Notes: generated from the letters alone by a model not told the origin. A stretch of 64,000 nucleotides of DNA from Flectonema sp. DT1601 (GCA_964019425.1 OZ025830.1:310001-374000); one strand, 5' to 3'. Counted from the first letter of the stretch, positions 44,505 to 56,200 are shown. Program-made: numbers and translations.

Positions 44505-44942
44505 CATTATGTAGTAGTGGTAGTAATTGAACAAAATTGGTAGAAAGAACGATTTCCTACCCAATTCAGTCAGTTAATCAAAATCAAAATTTGCAAGCAA
44601 ATAGCTGGCCACACGGGGTTTTTTTTTTTTTTTTTTTAAATGATTGGCGTGGGCAGCTTCAAGCACCTCCTCGCACCTTGAAGGGAAGCAAAAAAAAGTA
44701 AAGGGGGTAAACTTGATACTATGATTAATATAAAGCAACTTAAAAGGAAGGGAGTGAAAAATAAATAAAATAATCTACAAAAGCGAGGCAGCGGTGTTGG
44801 GTAAAGAGAGGTAAGATCTATATGGTACCATCGAGCACATCTAGGTTAGTTTAAGTTATTTTTTTTCTTTTTTCCCCCATTTGTCAACCCTCCTATCGCG
44901 TGATCTTTGAAAGATCAACTACCTCGATAGACAGATGGGGAA

Positions 44943-44988
<46 letters not shown>

Positions 44989-45029
44989 GAAAAATAAATA
45001 AAATGGATGATAAGAGATCTGTGCTGTTT

Positions 45030-45058
45030 GGGAATCTGATAAATAATATCAGATTCCC
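45030..45058. other. Perfect 12-bp hairpin
   Basis: GGGAATCTGATA and TATCAGATTCCC flank a 5-nt loop. It is the longest perfect short hairpin I found in the window. It lies in the spacer without an adjacent gene end. Confidence 0.5.
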
Positions 45059-46024
45059 CAACAACGAGAAAATCTAAAAAAAGAAAAAAAAAAGAAAATA
45101 AATAAATAATTTTTTTTATTTTCTGGTCATCATAGACGTCGTGATGAGCTGTTGTCGGGGCCATCAATCCAAAAAAGAGATAGTGGTGGGGTGAAAATAA
45201 TATACAGTAGAATATGAGCTACAGTAACAAAGATGCGAATCGAAAGAATTGCAGTGCTTCACAATTAAAAAAAAAAAGAAAAAGGGTAATCACAGATGAA
45301 AACTCTAAGCAATGCCGCAAGCCTCCACAGCATACGGCGTTGCCGTCTTTTGACCCAAAGCAACAACAAGTATATATACGACAGTAGTTAAGATCCACCA
45401 CTGTTTTTTAAAAAAAACAAAAAAAAAATTGGATTTAATGCCAAAGTGGCAATAATGTTTACTCGGATTTTATTATTTTACAAAGAACTAAAGAGAATTA
45501 AAATTGAAATAATATTTTTTTTTTCTAAGCGTTGTGCGCGACTTCTTGTTTTAGTCAGAGAGACTCTAGGAGGGGGGTAACTACCCCCCTCCGCCTATTC
45601 GAACTCGCAGCTCAACATCGGAGGGAAGATTCCGAAAAGTGCAACAAAACAGAACCACATTTACATTAGTAGGAAGGGACACAATTCCTCAAAACAAACA
45701 AAAATTAAATCACCTGCAGAATTTTTGCTTCTCAGTTAACCAGACAGCTCATAGCTACGCAAAAAAAAAAAGTAAAAGAAAGGCAAATGCGATCACTGAG
45801 ACGTGTTAAGGTTTTATTTTTTTGTTTTTTTTCTGTGTTTTTTTTTATTTTTTTCGAAACATGTCTCTAAATCACACATTGGGTCGAATGCTCAGCTGAC
45901 ACCTGACAACAGTAGCAAACCCTAAGTCTGCAACGAGTGCATTGTCTTGACTTGTATGTGAACTGCATAACCATCTCAGACTTAAAGAAAATATATTATT
46001 ATTATTCACAACTGAACATATACA

Positions 46025-47087
46025 TCATGCAAACAGCTTTCTTCGCTCTTTGCCACTTGGCTCAGGGGTGTCCTCCATGAGTGCATGGAATACGTTCATC
46101 GCGGGTGTCTGTATTGTTTTATTATGAAAATGATAGGATATTGAATACTAATTATAAAAACAACAACAAATAACAAACCTCACCCTCAGGGGTTGGCGTG
46201 ACAATATCAACCAAGTCAGGGATTGGCTTTGCCTTTGCAGGAGTGCAAGGAATGATGCGGTGTGGTACGTTTGATCGTTGCCAACGTTGAGATAAGCGAA
46301 GCAAGTGTTCTTTTGGGATACGAGAAGACAACGTGTTTAAAGCGTACGAAACGTCATCCGGTGTTGCAGAAAGAAGCACAACAAATAATTTCGGAGGAGG
46401 AAAACCCGTACAAGTATTATGAGAAATAGTATCCAAAAAATCTCTCAAAGAAACATCGTCGTCGATCTCAATACTATCACCCTCATGATCAATAAAGAAT
46501 AGTGATAATATAATACCAGTCTTCTCTTCGAGTGTTCCAATAAATGCTAAGATACTTGTTTGTAAAGGAGTAAAGAATATCTGACACTGTTCTTCATTCT
46601 CTCCTCTTATAACATACTTTACCTTAACAGGTTGACTAGTTGTCTGCTGTTGATTTACTACTATGTAACGAGGTTGAACTGTCTTCTTCTCGGCGATAGA
46701 TTTTAACTCAGCAGGTTCCTTACGCATGTCCAATGGGTCTGGATCGCTATCCCAGTAATGGAGGGTTCTTCTCCATTGTCCTACTTGACAGTCCCATGAT
46801 CTCTTTGAGCAGACTTGGTTTAACTTTGGTGTGTGTGGGTGTAGTTCATTTCCTTCTTGTCTTTCACTAATTTGAACTTTTCTCGTATAATGAGCATATC
46901 CTTTTGTCACTTTCCCAAAACACAATTGTTTTCTACGCTGTGCCAATCGATGTGGGTCTGTCTCTTCCCAATCACCAGTAACGTTATTCCTCACAGCAGT
47001 TGCTGGTATCTTTAAAGTCCCATGAACCCTTCCTCCGTCAGGAATTTGTCGAGGGGGGTACTGCGTTTGGTGAGGCAACTGCGGCAT
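46025..47087 (-). CDS. Histone stem-loop binding protein fused to a PB1 domain
   Basis: Exons 47087-46179 and 46108-46025 give 330 residues (donor GTTTGT, acceptor ACAG; this junction alone keeps the frame into an SGKERRKLFA end). Residues ~44-113 match the SLBP RNA-binding domain: RLAQRRKQLCFGK, GYAHYTRKV, a TPNK-like HPHTPKLN (its phosphorylated Thr position is kept, the NK altered) and the hallmark KRSWDCQVGQWRRTLHYWD. SLBP binds the 3' stem-loop of replication-dependent histone mRNAs for processing and translation. Residues ~153-238 look like a PB1 domain: a first strand with lysines (VKVKYVI) and an acidic OPCA-type motif (DHEGDSIEIDDDVSLRDFL). PB1 domains pair head-to-tail, so the protein may oligomerise or recruit a PB1 partner. 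Confidence 0.85.
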
Positions 47088-48022
47088 CGTAGAAAGTATT
47101 ATTTTATTATATATCTGAAGTACAATAAGAAAAGGTTACAGAGAGATAAAAAAGGAGAAGATCAATATATTTCTTATCGAAACTATTTGTACCACACGAT
47201 TTACAAGTTATTCTGCTGGTGATGTTTTTTTTTTAAACTCCCTCATCGTCGTTCGACATCACAGATCCTCGAAGGCGAAGAGAGTACTATTAACCTGAAG
47301 AGTGACTCACCACATGCATAAGGCAAGCAGTGCGGGAGACGGTATTTGGTTGCCTACAACAGGCGCATATGAATAGAAAGCAAATAGCACAAACGTAATT
47401 AATAATAGCAACTTGGGTGGGGAAAAGACCAAGAAGAAACTGTGTTCTCTTGTGGGTGCAATATTACTGAACCATTTCTAATTGTTAAACAAGATTGGGT
47501 AATAAACATTTTTTTTTTTTCCCCCAACCCCCGATTCTCAGAAATGAAAAAAAAAAAAAAAAGAAGAAAAAAAATATACCTTCATTAAAATAAAGCCCTA
47601 TTTTTTTTGTTGATCGCACACAAATATAGATATAATAAGCTTTTGTCGGTGCAAAAAAAAAAAAAAGAAATCAACACAAAGACTCTATTGCCAAACAAGG
47701 CCTATTTTGGGAAATCGAGGCTCCACTTGTAACATTCGTCTACTATCTAAGAAAGAAGTAAACAATCATTTTAAAAAACACAGCGCGCTGCGAACAAAAA
47801 CAAATAAAGAAACACTAACGATTTCTGTGTACTGTTTATTGACAGTGCAGAGAGAGAGGGTAACTTGATATATATTTATCAGGCAATCTCCCGAACAATT
47901 CTGAGAGGGAGGGTAAAAATAGTTTGACTATATTTATGAAGAAAACAAGAAAACAATATGTATTTGTACCAAGAGTTAACTAAAAATAAAACGTTGGTTA
48001 TGATATACGTTAGTATAGGTAA

Positions 48023-48187
48023 ACACTCCGCACATGACGTACAAGACCTTTACATTATAATAAATTACACACATCTCTTTTTCCGTGTTATCATTCAGTG
48101 CAGTACGGAACCGAGTTATTCAATTACTTATATAATCGTGAGCCCCGAGAAACCAAAACCAGGGTATAATGTAATACGGCAGAGTGT
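48023..48187. mobile_element. MITE-like element G, copy 1
   Basis: About 165 bp bounded by ACACTCCGC and GCAGAGTGT, near-perfect 9-bp inverted ends. Its interior matches copy 2 in order (TACATTATAATAAA, CCGTGTT, TCATTCAG, GAAACCAAAACCAG, TAATACGGC). No coding capacity. It resembles a non-autonomous DNA element; target duplications not resolved. Confidence 0.55.
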
Positions 48188-48340
48188 AGGTTTCACCTAT
48201 TTAATTACTTGTCAATAAATAAATAAATAAATAATTCTTTTTTAAAAAAAAGAAGGGGGGGAAAAGACTGTTTGATCAGAACTCAATAATAAAATTAAAA
48301 AAAACTCATGACACAGTGACTAAAATGTTAATACAGGCTA

Positions 48341-48518
48341 ACACTCTGCAATTGACGTACTTGCTCTACATTATAATAAATGTTTCTAACTTAGCTGCAT
48401 ACATGTCTCTTTTTCCGTGTTGTCATTCAGCGCAGTACGGAATCGAATTATTCAATTACGAATTAATCGTGAGCCCTGGGAAACCAAAACCAGAGTATAG
48501 TGTAATACGGCAGAGTGT
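48341..48518. mobile_element. MITE-like element G, copy 2
   Basis: About 178 bp bounded by ACACTCTGC and GCAGAGTGT, a perfect 9-bp inverted pair. Same orientation as copy 1, ~150 bp away. A left-half fragment is also found at 19985. Confidence 0.6.
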
Positions 48519-49348
48519 AGTCTCGTCAAGAAATAAACAATCTTTATAAAAAATAAAAATGAACATTTCTTAGTAAAATTCTTTATAAAAAAAAGGTTGT
48601 TAGCAACAATTGCAATAGTTCGTAGCACACTACTAGCGGAGCACTCACCTTAAATAAATTAAGGTAGTGATGTCCAAAATAAGTTGGAATAACATGAGGG
48701 GGTTACATAGTTCAACGTAAAATGTTGGGGCATCAACGTGTCTAGAGTGAGAGAATCTTAATGGCAAAGTCCAGAAGGGGAATTGAAGAGCGGGGGACTC
48801 CGATAAATCAAGGAAGGAAGTGAAACTTTGACAATGTAAAAACAGTAACAACTTTAGGGTATTAAAAACAAAATTAATATCAAAGTACTTGACTGAAAAA
48901 TACTAGTAAGTTGTTAATCAAAGAAAAGGTACATTTAGAAAAAAAAGAAAACATAAAGGGGAAATATATATCAGTCATTCCTTTTTTTTGCGAACAAAAA
49001 ACACTATTTTCTCACCGCCTGAGCAAGGGAACACGATATGTTACTTTTGCTCGATTTTTTATTTTTTGGAATCGGGGAGGGTGCGATCTGTAAAATTAGG
49101 CATAGGGATATACTTTTAAACATGGTAAGTGCTGCTAAAAAGTGATAAACGTCTCTTTGCAAGATTTCCTTGGTAATACTCGATGATAAATATTAATCCC
49201 AGACCTGGAATGGAAAGATCGAGAAAATCTCTTATCGAGTAAAAAACACCCCTAATTTTTTCTTTTTACTATTTTTTTTTTCCTTCTCCCGCACTCAAGA
49301 GATATGCACCCTTTTACTAACTAATCAACCCTAGTAGCAATTATGTAA

Positions 49349-49570
49349 GGAAAATGTTGCATCTGTGGTGGTGATAATGGCCCACTTGTTGGAAGCTTCT
49401 CTGAAGTAGTTGTCAAAACATTGGTTCGACGTGCTGAGAATGTTACTTCTGAGTCACGTGTCACCATCACCAACTACACCTCGTGTAAATCAGGAAACCA
49501 GAGCCTCACTCAGGATATCACCGAATGGTGGATGTCAGAACCATACAATACAGGGATCTGTTGGATATAA
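49349..49570 (+). pseudogene. Protein-like open frame, possible gene remnant
   Basis: Open for 73 codons after an in-frame stop, without an ATG near its start. It reads CCICGGDNGPLVGSF then SEVVVKTLVRRAENVTSES, and ends EWWMSEPYNTGICWI. The amino-acid mix is typical of real protein, and the same frame resumes with YLSTSY and an Asp run downstream. It may be an exon of an unrecognised plus-strand gene or a decayed copy of one. A second frame at 49686-49877 has a hydrophobic stretch and overlaps the same inverted-repeat-bounded stretch. Confidence 0.3.
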
Positions 49571-49613
49571 AATAGTCAAATCTCACCCGCCAAGTAGTAC
49601 CTCAGCACTAGCT

Positions 49614-49642
49614 ATGATGATGATGATGATGATGATGATGAT
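49614..49642. repeat. (ATG)n microsatellite
   Basis: Nine or so tandem ATG/GAT triplets; read as an Asp run in the frame that continues the preceding coding remnant. Confidence 0.85.
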
Positions 49643-50408
49643 ATCACTTCATGTGGCTCAGATAGCTCATAATTCATCATAAGTTGTGACTTCATATAAA
49701 GAAAGTGTTGTACAAGTGTTTTCATTAAGTATCAAAGTAGGTCCAAAAAGACAGGTAGTAACAATCTGCCTCACCGGCACATGCTTAGTACTCTTTAATA
49801 TATTTTTGCTCGATTATTTTTTCTCTGGATCCCGCTGGGCCAGCAGTGTAAAATTAGACCCTTCGATTAATTTTTAGTTTTAGTACTTGTCCACGGCTGA
49901 GCTGATTTAGTAAACCACAAAATCTCTTTTCTCAAATCGGGTGACAAGTATGTGATGTCAACCTCCCGATTTCGGACGGCAATGAACCCAACGATGCAGC
50001 GCATTAAAATGCCGCTTCGATCGAAATTTTTACCATTTTTTTTTGGAAAAATTTTTCAGTGTCCAGAATTTGTTCGCAAAAAAAAAGGAATGACTGATAT
50101 TTCTTTTCGTCTTATTGACCAGAAGACGTCGTCGAATACAGTAATTCAGGGACCACAAGAGAAGGGGAGGTGAAAAGAAACTAATGCGCCTTTTTAAAAG
50201 GATGTTCTTACGTTTATAAAGGGGAAAAAAAAAGAAGAAAGAGGAGGAGGAAAGGCAGGTGTGTAAGTCTGACAGGATCATGCAATTATAAGAAGGGGTT
50301 TTTTTGATAAAACAGTTGATAAAAAGTAAAAAAAAATGCGCCCCTCCCCTGTATATTCAAGTTGTCAGTCCTGTTCTTTTACTGTCTGGAAAGACAGTTT
50401 TAAAAAAA

Positions 50409-50409
<1 letters not shown>

Positions 50410-50437
<28 letters not shown>
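50410..50437. repeat. (AAT)n microsatellite
   Basis: About nine tandem AAT triplets just after the hairpin at 50381-50398 and before the end of the 89-residue gene. Confidence 0.85.
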
Positions 50438-50440
<3 letters not shown>

Positions 50441-50464
50441 GAGAGAAATAGCATTTTATATAAT

Positions 50465-50734
50465 TCATCGAATAGACTGATTACTTTCTGAATCACTCTC
50501 AACGAGTAGTATTTCCTCTACGGGATCGTATTGGTAGGGTTCCGGGAGCTGAATATCCATCGATTCCGTTTTTTCTTCAAACGCGAAGATTCCCTTTCGA
50601 ACCGTAAATTCCGCAGTGGGTGATATTATAATGTCCTCCAATTTCTCATCGTCAACCGACTTGACATTCCGAAGTCTCATCGCAAGCTTGGACAGGGTAG
50701 GCACCCTACTACACCATGAGTCTAGTTGAGGCAT
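50465..50734 (-). CDS. Acidic 89-residue protein
   Basis: Read from the ATG at 50734 (start MPQLDSWCSRVPTLSKL) to a stop at 50465. The middle reads DEKLEDIIISPTAEFTVRKGIFAFEE and the tail is acidic (VEEILLVESDSESNQSIR), giving a low predicted pI and a likely CK2-type phosphorylation site. A textbook acceptor (long T run then CCAG) ends 10 nt before the ATG, so the gene has an upstream non-coding exon, is trans-spliced, or has an upstream coding exon I could not find. No membrane segment or known domain. Function unknown. Confidence 0.55.
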   Translation of the reverse strand: MPQLDSWCSRVPTLSKLAMRLRNVKSVDDEKLEDIIISPTAEFTVRKGIFAFEEKTESMDIQLPEPYQYDPVEEILLVESDSESNQSIR

Positions 50735-50931
50735 TTTTTCGTCCTGGAAAAAAAAAGAAAATATATTTATAACACAACACACACACAGACTACAAATAAT
50801 TAGCCGCTGCTTTTGCCATCGAATTCATTTTTACTACTGACAAAAAAACAGAAATATGAGAATTAAAAAAAATATATGTATCAGAATAACACACCATGTT
50901 GTAATATGCATACCGTGCAGTAAGTGAATTC

Positions 50932-50962
<31 letters not shown>

Positions 50963-50998
50963 TGTTCAAATATTTGACAACAGTAGCAAGAAGGCCTA

Positions 50999-52132
50999 TT
51001 ATTCTATTATAAAAGGGACATCATTTCCATCCTTCTGTGGATAGTATTCCTGTGGTCCATAGAGTGACCAAAAAACAGGCATTTTTGGATAAAACATCAT
51101 ATTGGCAAACTGACTACTTGCCGCAGCGTTATTTGTAAAACTAGGATTTATCACAGGAATACCAAAGTGACGAGCAACTCCGTGACCTACAGCAATCTGT
51201 GAAGTAATAAGCAAACGAGTCTTTCGAGAATCCATAACATGTTTGAGTAAACCATCACCCATTGTTTGTTGAAGCATTCTACGAGTCTTCTCAATTCGGT
51301 TTGTTGCTACTTCTGTTTTTTTCAATTGGTGTTTTAAAATATTTTTTTCTACTTTTTCTGCAATCTTCATCACCGACTCTGATAAGACAACATCAGCTTT
51401 GTCCGTCTCGTTCAACTGCAATCCAGCAATCGTCATAAACGCCTGTTCGTATCCTAACAACGCGTCTGTTATATTGCCATCAGGCAGGACTTTGTAGTCC
51501 TTTCCTTTTTTTGTACCATCCCCCATGCCATAAGGAGGGCAGTGTGATACTATGACATCACTTGTTTCTGGTATCAAGTTCCATTTTTCTAAGACTACTT
51601 TTGATCCCCGAGGAAGATAAAATGCACCTCCAGGATTTTGAGTTTGCCAAGAAACACCATAAATGACAAGACCTTCAATTGTAATCGATTCGTCAAATAA
51701 AACATGAGCATTACGTAGTCTTGGAATTGTATGTTTATTATAGTTAGGGAATGATTCGTTACACGATACACATTTTTTTGGAACATCGTGGTCACCCCAA
51801 ATTACGACTCGGTGATCAAACGACTTTTCAGCAGCTAATTTACCTAACCATTCATCAAGCTTCTCATACTGTTCTACATACCATGATTGTGGTGTGTTAT
51901 CACCTAGTGGAGGTCTTGGCAACACATCTCCTGCCAAAACTAATACCTCGGCTCGTTTTATTGTAATGTCATATTGAGAACCAAACGACTCACCAATTGC
52001 TCTAAATCCCACTAGCTTAGTACCATACGGATCTCTGTAGTCTGTTGTAGATATTCCCTGCATTACTCTAAAGCTATACACAAATATAAACATTAAAAGC
52101 ATTCCTCTGAATACTGATATGCCTTCCGCCAT
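50999..52132 (-). CDS. MPPED-like metallophosphoesterase lacking metal ligands
   Basis: Single exon; from the ATG at 52132 the product has 377 residues. A hydrophobic segment at residues 8-26 (RGMLLMFIFVYSF) suggests a signal anchor. The core follows the MPPED1/2 branch of calcineurin-like phosphoesterases: LVLAGDVL (64-71), IWGDHDV (111-117, for the usual GNHD), and LEKWNLIPETSDVIVSHCPPYGMGD (180-204), very like the MPPED segment. The first metal motif (DTH) is replaced around GFRAIGESFG, and the last (GHxH) by LLITSQIAVGHG. With those ligands gone, catalysis is doubtful; it may be a binding protein or structural relic of the fold. An insert of ~70 mostly charged helical residues (250-310) is not typical. 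An AG acceptor-like site precedes the ATG by 20 nt. Confidence 0.8.
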   Translation of the reverse strand: MAEGISVFRGMLLMFIFVYSFRVMQGISTTDYRDPYGTKLVGFRAIGESFGSQYDITIKRAEVLVLAGDVLPRPPLGDNTPQSWYVEQYEKLDEWLGKLAAEKSFDHRVVIWGDHDVPKKCVSCNESFPNYNKHTIPRLRNAHVLFDESITIEGLVIYGVSWQTQNPGGAFYLPRGSKVVLEKWNLIPETSDVIVSHCPPYGMGDGTKKGKDYKVLPDGNITDALLGYEQAFMTIAGLQLNETDKADVVLSESVMKIAEKVEKNILKHQLKKTEVATNRIEKTRRMLQQTMGDGLLKHVMDSRKTRLLITSQIAVGHGVARHFGIPVINPSFTNNAAASSQFANMMFYPKMPVFWSLYGPQEYYPQKDGNDVPFIIE

Positions 52133-52203
52133 TTTAAAGGCCTCAGTGCACCTGTTTATTGTGAAACGAAGAATTTTTAATATCAAAATACAATCTTAAA
52201 CAA

Positions 52204-53226
52204 AATTCGAACTTGGCAAACAACCTACACAAACAGGATCAGAATTCATATTACCAACACGTGAATGGAATCGTCCATCGGGTTGTCAACAAGTGCTCGG
52301 GGGGGTAGCTCCTTGTCGAAACCGAAACAGGGCGGGCAGCCGCTGATGATTCTCATTCAAGAATGGGAAAGAACTTTCCGAACCATTGGAATAGGATTCG
52401 TAGTGAGAAGCGAAGAAAAAAAAGGAAAAAAAAAGGGAAAGGAATGAAATGAAATCCACGCCCGCGGAGTCATAGTGCGCGACCAGCGCGCTCTATAGAT
52501 ACCGTCAAAGGCTAAAAAGAGAGGGAGTGAGGAATAAAAAGGATACCTACAAGTTGTCTTTGGCGCCGAGAAAACCAGGAGCACGCAATTTTTTTGGAGT
52601 AATGGGCGAGCCTTCTTCAAACTTCACACAACACAACGCAAACCGAATCCATCGCCACAAACGACCGACGCAAATCTCAACAAATATTCACACAAGCGGA
52701 ACCTCTGCCGGGTTCGCATGGAAAAGTGGATCCAGCCTGACAACGGCGAAGATGAGAAAGGTACTTTCGGACAACAAAGACGGGTATCGAAAAGTGAGTT
52801 TAACTGCATAAGGACAAGAACAAGAAGAAAAAAGATTATATTCAAGAAAAAGCAAGAGAATAAAGAAAAGAGGGGGAAATTGATCAACCAAACCATGATA
52901 TGATCTCCACTGCGATTTATATGCATGCATGGAATACAAGAGGGAAGGGAAATGGGACAGGAATATTTAAAAAAGTACATTCCCTTTTTTTTGTTATTTT
53001 TTTTTTTTTTTTTTTGATCTTCTTTCCTCTCTTCGTATGGTTGATTTAGATTATACGAAAGAAAGGAAAAGAACAGAGGAGGGAAAACTTGGTTAATAAA
53101 TCGTATGCTTCCTTCCTTCCTTCCCCTAAATAATAACATAAAAACAATAACAAGCATAATAAGAAGGACTCGTTGGAGGGGAACAAAAGCGAAGCAATTA
53201 CTTTACGACGACGACAACGACGACAA
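52204..53226. other. 3' flank of transporter gene, unit 1
   Basis: About 1 kb without a supported gene. It includes a GC-rich hairpin (GCGCG/CGCGC near 52473-52488), a run of 19 T ending near 53015, and purine-rich stretches. Frames here are not protein-like beyond chance. The copy in unit 2 is at 58140-59163. Confidence 0.5.
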
Positions 53227-56200
53227 CTACTTGTCAGTCTTGTCAGGAGCATTGCTCTCCTCGTCGTGGTTGTCCTCACCCTCCTCCAGCTGCTTCTTCT
53301 TCAGAGCAAGTGGATCTGGGCAGCACAACTTGCTGATAACGTGGTGCAAGACAGCAGCCAAAGACATAGTCATCATACCCCACGCAAAGATCGCAAATGC
53401 CCACGAGTAACTCTCCATCGTCAGGTACACGAGCTTTCCTTTAATCAAAACAAGCCCACCTCTCAGAGCCTCGTCCTGGAACATGCAGGTGTACGTGCTG
53501 TCTTCCAGAGCAGCCACCCTGACCCATCCAGCAAGGAGGAGAATCCAGCACACGGAAAAGCAACCGGCGGTCACGTAGATGGCCATAGCAGCCTTCGTCG
53601 TGCAGGTGTAGGCAATCAGGGCAACCAGACCGATGAAGAGCAGAACACACGCGGTAACGACACAACCACCGACAGCCTTGAAGTCCCCGGCAAGGTCTCC
53701 CTCCGGACACACATCTCCGATGTCACGGCACCTCTCAGTTCCCTTCACGATGTTCGACTCCGGAGTAGGGGATGGCGCCGATGACGATGGAGAGCATTTC
53801 GCCTTCGACAGCTGCAGCTCGTTCTTCAGGTTGATGACGTGCACGCTGGAGTATCCGCTGCCGGTCGCTCCGAACTTGTTGTCCTCAGCGAGCACGATGT
53901 TGTACTCGTTCGGCACGAGCATCGCTCCGATTGGCGACGACGACATTTTCTCTCTCGTCTTCTCAGCGATGTCGTTCAGGTCCATCAGCTTTTCCATGTC
54001 AACAGGTCTGGCATTGGCACCCGCGAGTATTTGGTAGGCCTGCGGATGGGCTTCGTAGTCAGATTCAACGGCAGTCGATGGGTTGGTCACCGACGACTTC
54101 GCTCTCACCGCAGCTCCCTCGATGTTCACCAGAGTGCTGGTGGTCAACGACTTGATGTCATCTCCGGTAGAGAAGTCTACGACGTACATCCCTCCTCCAA
54201 GGTTCTTGTCGGCGAACTGTTTTTTATGTTATTTATTTTTATTCTTATTTTTCCTTCCATTGTTGCGCAGTTCCCTCTGTTACTTCAATAATGGGCACAA
54301 GACAAGAATATAGAGTGCGGAGACAAAAAAAACAAAACAAAAGGTTGGCTTCATTGTATAAAAAAAACTAACATACCTTTCCTTGTTCCAAGAAGAGAAC
54401 CTTGTCACCAGCAAGCCACTGGGCAGAGACGAACTCAACTTCAGACTGGGCAGAGGCCACACCTCTCACATCCTCGCTGTATTCCGCGGAAGCTTCGTTC
54501 TGGAGGATGACCTTCACACTCGACAATACCGGAGCCCTGAAGTTGCTGATGTCCAAAACCGCACACCTGACGACAGGGCTGCTGCGGAGGTACGCAGTGG
54601 TGCTCATGGCAACCTGGGCGCACACCACCATCTTAGTCTTCCCAGCGTTGACCGTCATCGTCACTCTTCCGCTGTTCCTGTCGCGGGCAGCGAACTCCGA
54701 AGGAAGGATCTCAATCGTGTTGGGAATGCTCTCTCCGGTCATAGGAACGTAGGTGGCGAGAATCTCACCGTTGTCATCCCAGAACACGATTCTCGCTCCG
54801 TACTGGTCGGAAGCGACGTAGGTTCCCGAAGTGCTTCCCGCTTTGTACGTGAGAACGTGAACGTCACCGAGGTCGAGACCCTGTACATCCGAACCCGAAG
54901 TCCCCGTGCAAGTGGAAGCGGCGGTCGTCGACGGCGCGGCGTAGCGTGAACCCCACGCGTTGTCGTTTGGAAGACCGGTGGCGTAGGTGACGGCCCCGAG
55001 GTTGTTGGTGCGCTTCAGCTGGGTAGTCGCTCCCATCTCGGCAACGTGCGAGCCCGAGTCCTTCGCCTTCGTCAGGGACATCAGCGACATCGACGGCGCG
55101 AAACCATCGAAGATGAAGGCCGATCCGTCAGTGCATCCCAAAGTTGGACCACGTCCGGTAACCGCCAGCAAGTCTCCCGAGCAGCTGTCGTAGGCCAGAC
55201 CGGTGATCGCCGGAGCGTCGGTGCAGACTCTGCGGTCGGTCGACGACGAAGCGCAGGTCGAGGTGCAACCGGTGCAAGATGCGGTTAGACCGTTAGGAGC
55301 ATTCGCCAAGTTCAGGTCGTCGAGCGTCTTCGGTGCGACAGGGAAGGTCGTTACCTTGTAGCTGCTGGAGGTTCCGGAAAAGAAAACGTTCGCGTGCGTC
55401 GGAGTGCTCACCAGCGGCGGCGCCACCGTCGAATCGTCTCCCGGGTAAAAGTATTCAACTCCCTTCGCATCCATCTGGTTGTGGTTGAAGAACTTGTAGT
55501 TGTACACCACCGCCGCGCAACGGTTGGTGTGGTATTCCTTGTTGTTTGCTCCGCATTCCGTAATCTCAGGGCAGTGCTGCAGCCAGTCCCACACGCGGCA
55601 CCCGAGCTTCGAGCACGTCTGCCAAGCACTCTCGTACATGTCGTCCTCCACGCTGGTTGGCTCGAATTCCGCTGACCAATCCTGCGTCTTGCAACTCCGG
55701 GCCAAATCCTTTGCGCAGTCGTTCACCTGGGCCTGGTCGCACACCGGCGGCCTGGTCGCCCACTCCACGTCCTTCTTGAAGTCGTCAGAGCAAACCTCCC
55801 AAAGTCCGAAACCGTATTCCTTTCTTCCACGGGTCTCCTTCGCGTAACGGATACGTCTCCACTGCGCAGTCGGAATCGCCATCAGCAACGCGAGGAATGC
55901 CAACATCGCCAAACCCCAAGCCATCGGTGATGTCGGCCACTCGGCAACCTCCTCCGCCTCCGCCAACGCCTCCTTCTTTCGGAGTTCGTCCATGTCAACG
56001 TTGTCCTTGCTACGTTCTCCTCCCCAGACCTGCATCCAGTTCGGGTACGCACATCCGCACGGCGCGACGTCCGATCTCAGGCATCCCCCACGCGACAGCA
56101 TGTTGGCCCTGTTTCTTCTCACCCACATCCACCCGACAAGGAACAGCACTACCAGGAAGATTGGAATCCCGACCGCGAGCAACACCTCCCAACCCGGAAT

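Larger units (their letters stand above)
42976..46024. other. Spacer between SLBP-PB1 and type I genes
   Basis: Mostly homopolymer-rich sequence. It contains a 42-A run (44944-44985), a perfect 12-bp hairpin at 45030-45058, a G-rich GGGGGTAAAC motif near 44705, and a possible short plus-strand frame at 44376. No supported gene; frames around 43.4-43.8 kb are poly-Phe. Confidence 0.4.
48961..50103. mobile_element. Inverted-repeat-bounded stretch, possible DNA transposon remnant
   Basis: The 38 bp at 48961-48998 and the 35 bp at 50069-50103 are inverted copies (core TCAGTCATTCC, a T run, GCGAACAAA). Inside, two ~55-bp segments (49045-49100 and 49807-49862) are diverged direct repeats beginning TTGCTCGATT and ending GTAAAATTAG. 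Two protein-like plus-strand frames lie between them. No transposase recognised. Alternatively this is a chance or local inverted duplication. Confidence 0.4.
47088..50464. other. Gene-poor spacer with inverted-repeat elements
   Basis: Holds two complete copies of element G (48.0-48.5 kb), a ~1.1-kb stretch bounded by 35-38-bp inverted repeats with open frames inside, two microsatellites, and a hairpin at 50381-50398 (ACTGTCT/AGACAGT). No intact gene supported. Confidence 0.5.

Noticed and set aside
52265-53410. Several 60-100-codon frames in the 3' flank of the transporter unit
   Set aside because: Composition follows purine or pyrimidine runs; no motif. Conservation between the two units says nothing, since the whole unit is duplicated.
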